Virus record (IMG/VR): IMGVR_UViG_3300032050_000775
Coordinates: 1-24,619 of that record
Length of the DNA stretch: 24,619 bases
Direction: 5' to 3' (one strand)
DNA from: a virus
The notes beneath the pieces were generated by a model that worked only from the letters and a program-made list of their open reading frames with translations, made no database searches and was not told the origin of the DNA. The position numbers were made by a program, and so were the translations under genes. Shown here piece after piece: positions 6,880-15,122 of the stretch (position 1 is the stretch's first letter; each line of letters opens with the position of its first letter).

Positions 6880-8345
6880 TGGGATTTAAATTTAGCTCAT
6901 TTATTGCAGGCGCTGCAGAAAACCTCACAGAAACTTTGAAGGAAGACGAGAAGCAAGCCGCTGCCGCTGCTTCTTTTGGTGTCAAAGCTCTCAAAGAAAA
7001 CTACGACAAGGTGCAAGCTGACAACCGTAAGCTTGAAGATAAGTTAGTGAAGAACAGGTCGATTCTAAAGACCTTCGATAGTACAGCTACAGATGCTGAA
7101 CTATTTGCTGCTGCTAGTAATGATACTTACATGGAAATGGCGATTGAAGCAGCCAAGGCAAACCCTTCATCATTTAAAGTTGGTGATGTTGTGAAGATCA
7201 GAGAAGCAAATCCATCTAATAAATCTTTTGAAGAAATGATGAAGGTATACACCACCATTCCTGCAGTGTCTAAAGCTGCTCGACTGGTTGAGGGTGATGT
7301 TGCTCCACAGAAACCAGAAGGTCTTTTCGGTATTGGTACATTGCGCAATCGTGCTGCTGCTAGTGCAGGCTCCAAAGCAGAAGAGCAAACAGCAAAGGCT
7401 ATGGGTGTTTCTATTGAGCAGCTTCGTGCTGCCAGTGGATATAAAAGACCTGAGTTTGATACTGGTGCTGAGTTTGATATGGCTAAGTTTCAGAAGGCTA
7501 AAGAGTTCAAAGAACTTAAAGACAAAGCACAAGTTGATTTACTTACTGCTCAAGAGACTGGTGACCCTAAAGCCATTAATGCTGCCAGTGAAAGGGTTGC
7601 TCGTATCAATACCAACGAATCAATTGGTAAAGTTGAAAAGAAAACAGACGCACAGATTCAGTCTGACTTGGTTACAGAGATTCAGCAGAAGCAGGCTACT
7701 GGTGACAAACAAGGTGCTGCAACTGCAACGGCTTTGTTGCGTCAGCGTCAAGCTTTAATGAAGGCACAGGGTGACGGTAAAACAGATGCTGATAAGATTA
7801 CACAGTCCAACTTAATTCAGGTTGCAACTCGTACAAGGGCTACAACAATTGAACAAAAACTACCACCGGGTCAACTCATCACTACAACTGACGCACAGGG
7901 TAATGTGACAATGTCATTGCGTGATTTGGACCAAGGTGATTTGTTCCGACAAGGTGATGCTATTGCAGCTAACGCTATCATTAAAGAGATGGCGAAACCT
8001 GACGGTACACCTCGCTCTGAGATGCACAAGAATGCTATGATGTCTGTTGGTATTAGGTTCGATGACGCTGGTAAAGCTATTAAACCTATTGTGCCTGAGT
8101 TGCCAACAAAGGGTGGTAAAACTACACCCAGCAATATCCCTGCAGTAGCACCACCAACTAGGGGTGGTCCTACTCCTGCTGCACCAGCACCAGCCGCTGC
8201 TAAACCAACATCACCACCTGCGATACCTCAGTTAACAGAAACAGACAAGCAGGCTCTAGTTTGGGCTAACAATCCAGCCAATGCTGGTAAGAAAGCCGAT
8301 GCTATCAAAGCAGCAATTGAACAAAAATTGAAGGTGAATAACTGA
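6879..8345 (+). CDS. Virion-cluster protein with long helical body
   Basis: A 488-aa protein starting in a TAATG overlap, with CGGAGAA upstream. Residues 15-70 form a charged, probably coiled-coil helix. The middle is mostly helical and rich in Ala, Lys, Glu and Gln. A Pro/Ala/Thr-rich linker (about 408-448) leads to a C-terminal segment (LTETDKQALVWANNPANAG) shared, from memory, with other phage proteins as a DKQAL-WA-NP tail motif. No enzymatic signature is visible. Position directly before the giant ejection-type protein suggests an internal virion or tail component, comparable in order to T7 gene 15 before gene 16; sequence similarity to T7 gp15 is not evident. Confidence 0.7.
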   Translation: MGFKFSSFIAGAAENLTETLKEDEKQAAAAASFGVKALKENYDKVQADNRKLEDKLVKNRSILKTFDSTATDAELFAAASNDTYMEMAIEAAKANPSSFKVGDVVKIREANPSNKSFEEMMKVYTTIPAVSKAARLVEGDVAPQKPEGLFGIGTLRNRAAASAGSKAEEQTAKAMGVSIEQLRAASGYKRPEFDTGAEFDMAKFQKAKEFKELKDKAQVDLLTAQETGDPKAINAASERVARINTNESIGKVEKKTDAQIQSDLVTEIQQKQATGDKQGAATATALLRQRQALMKAQGDGKTDADKITQSNLIQVATRTRATTIEQKLPPGQLITTTDAQGNVTMSLRDLDQGDLFRQGDAIAANAIIKEMAKPDGTPRSEMHKNAMMSVGIRFDDAGKAIKPIVPELPTKGGKTTPSNIPAVAPPTRGGPTPAAPAPAAAKPTSPPAIPQLTETDKQALVWANNPANAGKKADAIKAAIEQKLKVNN

Positions 8346-8346
8346 T

Positions 8347-11300
8347 ATGGCATTTGATCCAGACAAATACTTAGCGGAACAATCACCAAGACCATCGCGT
8401 GGCTTTGACCCCGATACGTATTTGGCTAATGTGGGAACACCTAAACCAAGCAGTTTTGATCCTGATGCTTATTTAGCTAGTACCGCTTCGGTTAAAACAA
8501 CATCACAACCACCATCTACAGGTGTATCGCCAACGGCTGCTAAGCCTCAAGAGTTTAACGTGCTTGAAGCTTCTCGGGAATCGCTTGCCCGTCAGCAATC
8601 AAAGCGTGAAACAGAAACCGCTGCAAAGGTAGAGGCTATTCCGTTTGAACAACTGTATAAAAACCCTGAGAACTTGAAGAAGATTCAAGACTATGCTTCC
8701 TCTCGCTTTGGTAAGACTGGACAAAAACAACAGGGTGAAACAGATGCCCAATTTGTAGATCGTTTCGCTCGTCATATGCGATTCATCAACACCAACGAAA
8801 TCAACTACTTCACTGAGCAAGACTGGATCAACAATTCCAAACCTCAAGACGTATTGAAGGCTGGTGAAGCTTATGCTTTGTTTGATAAAACTGCTGGCTT
8901 CTTGAGTAAAGGTGGTCAGAATCCATTGAAGGCTTTATCGGACTACATCTCTGGTGTTGTTAGCGCTCCTTCAACTGCGGCTAGTCTTGGTGTTGGTAAA
9001 GTTGTCACTGGACCTTTACTCAAGAAAGCAACACAAGAAGGTTTGAAAAAGGCTGTGTTGTCTAAGACAGGTGCTGTTGGTATTGGTGCGCCATTAGCTA
9101 CAGAAACATCCACCAATGTCTTATCCAATGTGTATGGACAGAAACGTGAACTGGCTGTAGCAGATGCTGCTGCTAAAGAGATGAGGACTTTGTTGCCTCA
9201 GTTGTCTGAAGAGCAACAACAACAAGTGCTGCCACAGATTGAGCAAATTGAAAAGCAAGTTGCTGAAGGTATCAACATTGGTGAAGCAGCACTAACTGGC
9301 GCAATCACTGCACCAATAAGTTTAGCTGTTGAAGTTGGACCATTGGCACTTGCTGCTAAAGGATCTACTAAGTTTATCAAAGGCAATGACTTCACTCTTA
9401 ATGAGATTCTTGATGCTCGTAAAAAACAACTCAACATTGCTAAGACACCCGATGCTTTGACTGGTAACAAGGACGCAGATAATGTAGCTGTCACAACCAC
9501 CAATATCTATGACGGTGGTGACTTGCTTGATGCACAGGGCGCTCCCACTGCCATTGCTCAGATGCAAGTAAAAAACTCTCTGGATAAACAAGCTGACTTG
9601 ATTGCTGCTTCCATTTGGAAACAGATACCTGACATGTCACCTAAACCGGGTGAGCAAACTTTTGAAGCTGTGCAACGTACTCTCAATAGTTTTGATAGCT
9701 TACCTGACAATGTTATCAAACAATCATTGGAAGACGCAGGTACAGATATTCCTAACTTCCTGACTCGTCTTGAAGCTGGTGGTCTTGACACTGATGCACT
9801 TGAAAAGTTCTCTGCGATGTATGGTGTTTCAACCAGTGATGCTGCTCGTACTCTTCAGAGTAAATCTGTTATCAGTCGTATGTTGAACACAATGCGTAAC
9901 ATCGACAAAGAATCTGCTAAAGCTGTTGATGCTTTGTTGGGTAAGCCAGATGCAACAACCGGGTACTTGTCAGCATTTAAGGGCTTTGTTGATCGCGTTG
10001 ACCGTAACATGATTACGGGTATGACAACCAACATGGCTACGGTGATGCGTAACGCTTTTGGTGTTGGTGTCAACTCCACATACGGCGCTGCTGAAGAAGG
10101 TCTTGAATCTTTGTTGTTCAACACAGGTCGTAAGCTTGCTGGTCAGATGCGTGGTAGTCCTGTCAAGGGTGACATTGGTCGTGGTATCTATGGTGCTATT
10201 GACGATACAGTGGATACATGGTTCTATCTTGGTCAGCAAGGATTGTCTAAAGACATTACCGAAGAAGCTCTGAAGAATAACCCAATGTTGATGAGCAAGA
10301 TGTTGGCTACTGCTGAAGAGATGAAGCAGACTGATTTGATTGCTCCAATACGTATATTGAACACACCTGCTGTGTTGATGGACAACTACATCCGCAGGGC
10401 TGTGTTTGCTTCGTCTATCGACTACCACATGAGACAGACTGGCCTTAACTTGTTCGATGTAATGGCGCAAGGTAAAAACATTCCGATTGATATATTGCGT
10501 AAAGGTGTTGATGACGCTCTTGAATTTACATTTAGTAAGACACCAACAGAAGGACTCGGACTAGCATTTGTTAAAGGTGTTGAAGCCGCCCGTCCTCTGA
10601 GTACAACAGTATTTCCTTTCGCACGATTCCTTGCTAACGCTACGAAGTGGACATGGAAACATTACAACCCCGGCATCACCACTGGTATGGGTGCAGCAGA
10701 CATGATGAGAGGTGTCAAAATGCTTCGCAATGGTGACGAGGCAGGACAGGCTTTATTGATGCAGGGTTCAAATCGCATTGCACAGCAAGCCACAGGTCTT
10801 GTAACACTCATTGCTGCTTATAAATATCGTGAAGAAAACCAAGACACTCCTTGGAACGTCATGAAGAGCGATGACGGTACAACCGTTGATGCTAAGTATT
10901 TGTTCCCGTTTAACGTACCTCTTGCTATTGGAGATTTCCTTTACAAAACAATTAACGGGAATCCTGAAGACTTCAAGACTAAAGACTTGGTCGAAGCGCT
11001 TACTGGTTTCAAAGATGTAGGTACACAAGGCCAGATGATTGATGTTGCTCGTGAAGCTGCATCGTCTATTGCTGCCAAATTCACAGGTGACGAGTCTGAT
11101 GAAGCTGCTCTAAATAAGATGAACAAGTCTAGTGCTGAGTTCGTTGGTGCATGGCTTGGTCGTGCGACTGTCCCACTGAATCAGTTTAGTGATTTGATTA
11201 GTGCATTTGATAACAACGAATCAATGCAGCGTGACATCTTCGTCACTCAGCCCGGTGAAAAGCTTAGTGGTACTGATATTATTGGTCGTTCTATTCAAAA

Positions 11301-13722
11301 AGGTATTCCTATTCTGAAACAAGCATTGCCAGAGTATCAACCAGCAACACGTGAGAAAGCTGCACCACGTGACACAGGTCCGTTCAAACAGATGACAGGT
11401 TTGGCTTTGATTCCACCAAAGAACGAAATCGAAACTGAGATTGAACGGCTCAACATTCCTTATCAAACTGTATTCAAAACTACTGGTGATAAAACTGTTG
11501 ACTCACAATCTCGTAAGTTCATGGCAGAAAACATTGAGGCCGTGTTGTTGCCCTATCTTCGTAGCGACGAATACAAGAACGCCACAACAGAAGGGCAGTT
11601 CGGTGAATTGAAGAATCGACTTTCAGAACTTCAAACAAAAGCTAAGAACATTGCAACACAGCAGTCTATTAAAGACTACTACAGCCGTGAACAAGTTCCT
11701 CCGATTGAACAGAAGAAGTTTGAAGCTTTGCCTCCAAAGGTTCGTGCTGCTACGATTAAACTTTACGATCAACAACTTGGTAGAAGCTTAAATGAAGACA
11801 CAGACTTCCGTAAGTTTGGTATTGCTTTGCAGTTGGCTAAGACTGTACAGAAAGCACCATTGGTTGTACAGGAAGACAAACCCGGTTTTGCTGTTGGTGG
11901 TAGTGTCGGTAAGCAAGCATTAAAGAAGGCTGGTCAGTCTACGTTGCTTGATCAGACAATGACGTTGTTGCAGCAGGTGAAGAAAGATGCTGGTGTTGCT
12001 GACGTACCCGTCGAGCAAGTAGCACCATCTGCCGCAATTGACCAGACAGCAAACATGTTGATGGGTAAGAAGCCTGTGCTGCCTAAAGCTGCATCAAAGT
12101 CTAAGCCTGTGCTTCCTGAAGAAGCAGCAAAGCCACCAGAAGCGCCTGTGTTGAGTCAAACAGAAGAAGCCTTACCTACCCTACCTACACAGACGATAGA
12201 GGCTCCTACGCCCTCTAAAGCCTTTGCTGATGAAGACTATGTCAAGGGTGAAGAAATGATGAAGGAACAGTTTGATGAAGACTATTTAACAAACTGGAAG
12301 ATTGCTAATCCAAACGACTACGCAAACACTTTGCATTCCTACACAGGACAAGCTAAGGGTATTAAGTACAAAGATATGCCACCACCTCCTTTTGCTGATA
12401 AGGTTGACGACACAATTAAGTATGACATGAAAGGTAAGGAACTTACAGACGGGGTTGTAGACAGTGTCGATGAGGTGGATGATCAACTCATAAAGTTTGA
12501 ACGAGTAAAAGGTGTGGAAGAAGGCGATCTGAACAATAAGTTCAAGACACCAAAGGCGTTCAATAAACTCACATACGATGACCAAACAAGTGTTACAGAA
12601 CAACGAAACAACATCTTGATGTCTATCAAGCAAGACCGTAAAGAGCAATTCAAACAGTTCCGAAAAAGTAAAGATTTCGATATGTTTGATGACGAAGCGT
12701 TGGCTGTACTACAGGGTGATTTCCGTGTGAAGAATGGTAGAGAACTTAATCTCAGAACAGATAGAGAAGCTGTGTTGGATTTGGCTACCGAGTATCAGAA
12801 ACAACTGGACGATCTACGAGTCAAGTATAAGGACACACCACCTGTCAAGTTGTACCACGGTGGTATGGATGTTAGTAGCATAAAGAGTGACGGGTTCTTT
12901 GACCCTCAATCTACAACCAAGAATTTCCATCAAGAAATGCTTGCTGGTGCTCCATCGTTTACACGAGATTTGAACTTTAACTTTGGTAGTGAAATGTATG
13001 GTGGTACGACTCCTTCTAATTTTGTTTACACTGAGGTTCCTTACGCAGATTACGTATTCACAAAAGTAAAAATGACCCCTGCAAACTATGACTCTAAAGA
13101 TCTGAACACTATTGCTCAGTCTATTAATGGTTCATCATATGTTGCCCGTCCGGTGTCGCTGCCTCGTGCTTCTTACTACGAAAAAGAAGACATGATTCCT
13201 GAAGCTAACAAGCTCATTGTTAAGGATGCATCAAGTAACATTGAAAAGCTGGTGTCTGCCAAACCAACAGGATTTGCTGGTCGTCCAAACCCTAAAGCGG
13301 TAGTAACACCCGATGCGCTGAAGGAAGCCGCTAAACAAACAAAGAACGTCATAGATGACGCTGTAAAATCTTCTAGCGGTAAAGAAGCGTACTTTGCATA
13401 TAACAGCATTAGAGATTTGATGCAGAAGTATGCAAGTATGGGTGCTAATGTACAAACAAAGGGTGGTATTGGTCAGCAATATGCAGCCAAGATGAACACA
13501 TTCTCTGACAGGTATCCTGATATTAAAAAGATAGCTAAAATTCTTGAGTCCTCTGGTGCCAAACAACGTGCTGAAACTCTGAAAAGCTTTGCTGATTTGT
13601 TGCAAAAATACAACGACATTGGTGGTAGTGCAGTAGAGGAGGCTGCTCGTGTCAAAGACTTAAATGCTGTGTTTAATTTTGTACCAAAGCTGGCAAAGGG
13701 TGGGCTTGCAATTCGTCGGTAG
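8347..13722 (+). CDS. Giant internal-virion/polyvalent-type protein with possible ART-like domain
   Basis: A 1791-aa protein. It opens with three exact 17-residue units starting FDPDxYLA (residues 3, 20, 37). Residues about 95-185 (LYKNPENLKKIQDYASSRFG and on) resemble a domain recalled from virion proteins of aquatic podovirus-like phages. Hydrophobic stretches near 203-245 and 313-340 could insert in membranes. Residues about 553-570 (RNMITGMTTNMATVMRN) and 756-776 (FPFARFLANATKWTW) resemble large-polyvalent-protein-associated domains. A linker near 1181 has FAVGGSVG. Residues about 1499-1600 start KLYHGG (His1504) and contain SFTRD (1537-1541), which looks like an ADP-ribosyltransferase-like fold. 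The protein ends LAKGGLAIRR. Such proteins are usually packaged and ejected with the DNA. I see no lysozyme or transglycosylase motif. Size and layout are clear; the domain names are inference. Confidence 0.75.
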   Translation: MAFDPDKYLAEQSPRPSRGFDPDTYLANVGTPKPSSFDPDAYLASTASVKTTSQPPSTGVSPTAAKPQEFNVLEASRESLARQQSKRETETAAKVEAIPFEQLYKNPENLKKIQDYASSRFGKTGQKQQGETDAQFVDRFARHMRFINTNEINYFTEQDWINNSKPQDVLKAGEAYALFDKTAGFLSKGGQNPLKALSDYISGVVSAPSTAASLGVGKVVTGPLLKKATQEGLKKAVLSKTGAVGIGAPLATETSTNVLSNVYGQKRELAVADAAAKEMRTLLPQLSEEQQQQVLPQIEQIEKQVAEGINIGEAALTGAITAPISLAVEVGPLALAAKGSTKFIKGNDFTLNEILDARKKQLNIAKTPDALTGNKDADNVAVTTTNIYDGGDLLDAQGAPTAIAQMQVKNSLDKQADLIAASIWKQIPDMSPKPGEQTFEAVQRTLNSFDSLPDNVIKQSLEDAGTDIPNFLTRLEAGGLDTDALEKFSAMYGVSTSDAARTLQSKSVISRMLNTMRNIDKESAKAVDALLGKPDATTGYLSAFKGFVDRVDRNMITGMTTNMATVMRNAFGVGVNSTYGAAEEGLESLLFNTGRKLAGQMRGSPVKGDIGRGIYGAIDDTVDTWFYLGQQGLSKDITEEALKNNPMLMSKMLATAEEMKQTDLIAPIRILNTPAVLMDNYIRRAVFASSIDYHMRQTGLNLFDVMAQGKNIPIDILRKGVDDALEFTFSKTPTEGLGLAFVKGVEAARPLSTTVFPFARFLANATKWTWKHYNPGITTGMGAADMMRGVKMLRNGDEAGQALLMQGSNRIAQQATGLVTLIAAYKYREENQDTPWNVMKSDDGTTVDAKYLFPFNVPLAIGDFLYKTINGNPEDFKTKDLVEALTGFKDVGTQGQMIDVAREAASSIAAKFTGDESDEAALNKMNKSSAEFVGAWLGRATVPLNQFSDLISAFDNNESMQRDIFVTQPGEKLSGTDIIGRSIQKGIPILKQALPEYQPATREKAAPRDTGPFKQMTGLALIPPKNEIETEIERLNIPYQTVFKTTGDKTVDSQSRKFMAENIEAVLLPYLRSDEYKNATTEGQFGELKNRLSELQTKAKNIATQQSIKDYYSREQVPPIEQKKFEALPPKVRAATIKLYDQQLGRSLNEDTDFRKFGIALQLAKTVQKAPLVVQEDKPGFAVGGSVGKQALKKAGQSTLLDQTMTLLQQVKKDAGVADVPVEQVAPSAAIDQTANMLMGKKPVLPKAASKSKPVLPEEAAKPPEAPVLSQTEEALPTLPTQTIEAPTPSKAFADEDYVKGEEMMKEQFDEDYLTNWKIANPNDYANTLHSYTGQAKGIKYKDMPPPPFADKVDDTIKYDMKGKELTDGVVDSVDEVDDQLIKFERVKGVEEGDLNNKFKTPKAFNKLTYDDQTSVTEQRNNILMSIKQDRKEQFKQFRKSKDFDMFDDEALAVLQGDFRVKNGRELNLRTDREAVLDLATEYQKQLDDLRVKYKDTPPVKLYHGGMDVSSIKSDGFFDPQSTTKNFHQEMLAGAPSFTRDLNFNFGSEMYGGTTPSNFVYTEVPYADYVFTKVKMTPANYDSKDLNTIAQSINGSSYVARPVSLPRASYYEKEDMIPEANKLIVKDASSNIEKLVSAKPTGFAGRPNPKAVVTPDALKEAAKQTKNVIDDAVKSSSGKEAYFAYNSIRDLMQKYASMGANVQTKGGIGQQYAAKMNTFSDRYPDIKKIAKILESSGAKQRAETLKSFADLLQKYNDIGGSAVEEAARVKDLNAVFNFVPKLAKGGLAIRR
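8353..8480 (+). repeat. Triple 51-bp (17-codon) repeat at start of giant protein gene
   Basis: Three units beginning with codons for F-D-P-D-x-Y-L-A at residues 3, 20 and 37. Exact 17-residue spacing, linkers rich in Pro, Ser and Gly. Similar FDPDxYLA units occur at the N-terminus of other phage virion proteins, from memory; their role is unknown. Confidence 0.8.
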
Positions 13723-13746
13723 TTGTTTGTAAGTACCGACAAAAAG

Positions 13747-13775
13747 AAAGGGGTAGCCGTTATAGCTACCCCTTT
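13747..13775. terminator. Bidirectional hairpin terminator between convergent operons
   Basis: A perfect 11-bp stem (AAAGGGGTAGC / GCTACCCCTTT) with a 7-base loop lies just after the last + strand gene and just beyond the 3' end of the - strand tRNAs. On the + strand the stem runs into TTTTGTT; on the - strand it is followed by CTTTTTG. It can therefore stop transcription from both sides, which fits the convergent layout. Confidence 0.9.
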
Positions 13776-13780
13776 TGTTA

Positions 13781-13856
13781 TGGCGAACCGAGTAGGAGTC
13801 GAACCTACAACCTACGGATTTGGAATCCGTTGCTCTGCCAGTTGAGCTACCGGAAC
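13781..13856 (-). tRNA. tRNA-Trp(CCA)
   Basis: A 76-nt cloverleaf with encoded CCA. D stem GCTC/GAGC, anticodon stem ACGGA/TCCGT with loop TTCCAAA (anticodon CCA, Trp), 5-nt variable loop, T stem GTAGG/CCTAC with loop TTCGACT, and discriminator G73 as in bacterial tRNA-Trp. The acceptor stem is odd: GTTCCGG against TCGGTTC leaves two adjacent U-U mismatches at 2-71 and 3-70, with a wobble pair at 7-66. The rest is canonical. It lies at the 3' end of the - strand unit, between the other tRNA-like element and the terminator. Confidence 0.85.
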
Positions 13857-13857
13857 G

Positions 13858-13928
13858 TGGAAGCGGGGGAAGTAATCGAAACTTCTGCGTAGAGCTTATG
13901 AGACTTACGGATGCCCTGAATCCCCGCT
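13858..13928 (-). tRNA. tRNA-like element with CAU anticodon loop and reduced D arm
   Basis: A 71-nt element one base from tRNA-Trp. It has a perfect 7-bp acceptor stem (AGCGGGG / CCCCGCT), an encoded CCA after discriminator U, and a perfect T arm (GAAGT, loop TTCGATT, ACTTC). The anticodon loop is CTCATAA (CAU) on a 6-bp stem with one bulged C (GTAAGT / GCTCTAC). Only 11 nt (TCAGGGCATCC) remain where a D arm should be, enough for a 2-bp mini-hairpin. It could be a tRNA-Met/Ile2-like gene with a collapsed D arm, a decaying tRNA, or a tRNA mimic. Identity elements are mixed, so I give no amino acid. Confidence 0.6.
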
Positions 13929-13940
13929 GACAATGTTATA

Positions 13941-14120
13941 TCACGATTTCGTAATACGCGACAGGTTGTCGAAGTAGGCAGCGTCAAATCCACGTTGCCA
14001 TTCTTTACCAGCCACTGACTCAGGATCGTATTGATTGTTCAACCATCCACGACTAAAGGCGTAGTGGCCTTGACCAAATTGAATCTTCAATGGTGGTGGT
14101 CGTTCAGCACGTTGTTGCAT
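13941..14120 (-). CDS. Small hypothetical protein
   Basis: A 59-aa protein. I prefer the ATG at 14120 to an upstream in-frame ATG at 14132, because GGAG stands 6 bases before it while the upstream ATG has no recognisable ribosome binding site. The start overlaps the end of the previous gene by 17 bases. The segment SVAGKEWQRGFDAAYFDNL is of a W-x-x-G-F/W-D-A-A type seen in several small phage proteins. No membrane segment is visible and the function is unknown. Confidence 0.65.
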   Translation of the reverse strand: MQQRAERPPPLKIQFGQGHYAFSRGWLNNQYDPESVAGKEWQRGFDAAYFDNLSRITKS

Positions 14121-14400
14121 GAGTGTCTCCATAAAGTTCGTTACTGAGTAAATACCCTTCTAGCTCCCACATCTTATTGATGGCATCTTCGTAAGCATAC
14201 TTTTCACCAAGGGCTTGATTGAACTTGGCAGGGTCTACACAAGCACTCTTACCAATGATGAGAAAGCCACAATGTAGATGCATAAAGCACAATGTTGTGG
14301 TGGTGTCAGGCACCCTGTAATACTCCACCTTCTTTGTCTTTTCAGCCATGTCTGTGGTGGTGACAGACGTGCGCTTTACAGGTTCATTTGGCTGATTCAT
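14104..14400 (-). CDS. N4 gp49/Sf6 gene 66-family protein
   Basis: A 98-aa protein. The start at 14400 has GAGG 9 bases upstream; a second ATG lies two codons earlier, and an open frame continues to 14445 without a better signal. Residues about 37-90 match the phage family 'N4 Gp49/Sf6 gene 66': a CFMHLHCGFLIIGKSACVDP stretch followed by YAYEDAINKMWELEGYLL. This family is widespread in phages near the early or middle genes; its biochemical role is not established. It overlaps both neighbours by 17 bases. Confidence 0.8.
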   Translation of the reverse strand: MNQPNEPVKRTSVTTTDMAEKTKKVEYYRVPDTTTTLCFMHLHCGFLIIGKSACVDPAKFNQALGEKYAYEDAINKMWELEGYLLSNELYGDTHATTC

Positions 14401-14566
14401 CTTCATAAGCCTCATCAACTTTCTTGACAATGTACTGGTGAGCAAGAATGGCTGCTACATGAGCGTTGCTTTCTTTGCTTGGTTGTTCAGGTTCAAATAA
14501 AATTTGAACAGACAAACTACCATCGTTGTCGTCGGTGAAGATGATGGTGGCTTTATTCGTTGACAT
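14384..14566 (-). CDS. Small acidic hypothetical protein
   Basis: A 60-aa acidic protein with a good ribosome binding site (AAAGGAC about 7 bases before ATG). The first half is probably a beta-hairpin (KATIIFTDDNDGSLSVQILFE) and the second half a helix (SNAHVAAILAHQYIVKKVDEA). Two similar small 'beta then helix' proteins are encoded further upstream on this strand (starts 19565 and 19778), which may be a recurrent small phage fold. The family is not recognised. Confidence 0.7.
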   Translation of the reverse strand: MSTNKATIIFTDDNDGSLSVQILFEPEQPSKESNAHVAAILAHQYIVKKVDEAYEDESAK

Positions 14567-14611
14567 ATGTATGTCCTTTCAGTTGGTTGTGCCGACATTG
14601 GCGAAGAGATG

Positions 14612-15106
14612 TTACCACATGTCAGGCCACCAACGGTTACCTTTTGATGTGTTGTCGCTTGCAGGCAACAGTTGTAGATTAGCTTCACAATGAAGACCAC
14701 ATACTGTATCACTCCGTAATGGAACAATATGGTCTACGTGTAGGTTGAGTCCTGTTCGGTTGAAAATAGTCGCAAGTTTATACATACCTCTGACCGCTTC
14801 TTTATCAACCCACGATGGTGTTGCTTTAAACTTTATCGCTTTTCGTTTTGCATTTTTAGCGTTGCTAATGTGTGGGTTGGCTTTTAGATAAGCGCTGTTT
14901 CGTTTAATGATAACGTCCTTGTTCGCATTGTAATATGCATTCTTTTGTTCGCACATAGTATCTTTGTTAGCTTGGTAATAATCGCTGTTTGTTTTTTTGC
15001 AGCATACCTTACACTCAGAGTTAACACCATGTTTACAACTTTTATGTTTATAAAATTCAGCAACACCCTTCTCAACCCCGCATTTCGTACACACCTTTGT
15101 CAACAT
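14612..15106 (-). CDS. Free-standing HNH endonuclease with zinc finger
   Basis: A 164-aa nuclease. I start it at the ATG at 15106, which has AGGAAAAG just upstream; the longer frame reaching 15187 would run through a structured RNA element. A zinc ribbon comes first (C6-x2-C9 and C32-x2-C35). Three 15-residue units of YY/L-x-A-N-K type follow (about 43-87), and then the HNH core: HVDHIVPL (H123-D125-H126), NLQLLP (N143) and N152. Proteins of this kind are site-specific DNA nucleases and often behave as selfish homing genes in phages. It may also serve DNA processing. It is placed directly downstream of the structured RNA and probably shares its transcript. Confidence 0.82.
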   Translation of the reverse strand: MLTKVCTKCGVEKGVAEFYKHKSCKHGVNSECKVCCKKTNSDYYQANKDTMCEQKNAYYNANKDVIIKRNSAYLKANPHISNAKNAKRKAIKFKATPSWVDKEAVRGMYKLATIFNRTGLNLHVDHIVPLRSDTVCGLHCEANLQLLPASDNTSKGNRWWPDMW

Positions 15107-15122
15107 AACTTTTCCTATAAAC

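Noticed and set aside
13715-13740. Hairpin GTCGGTA...TACCGAC at the end of the giant gene
   Set aside because: A 7-bp stem with 12-nt loop, but no U tract on either strand after it; the real terminator is the adjacent 11-bp hairpin.
13781-13928. tRNA genes as a phage attachment (att) site
   Set aside because: No integrase is encoded in the window and the tRNAs sit at the end of a phage operon with their own terminator; they look like phage-borne genes.
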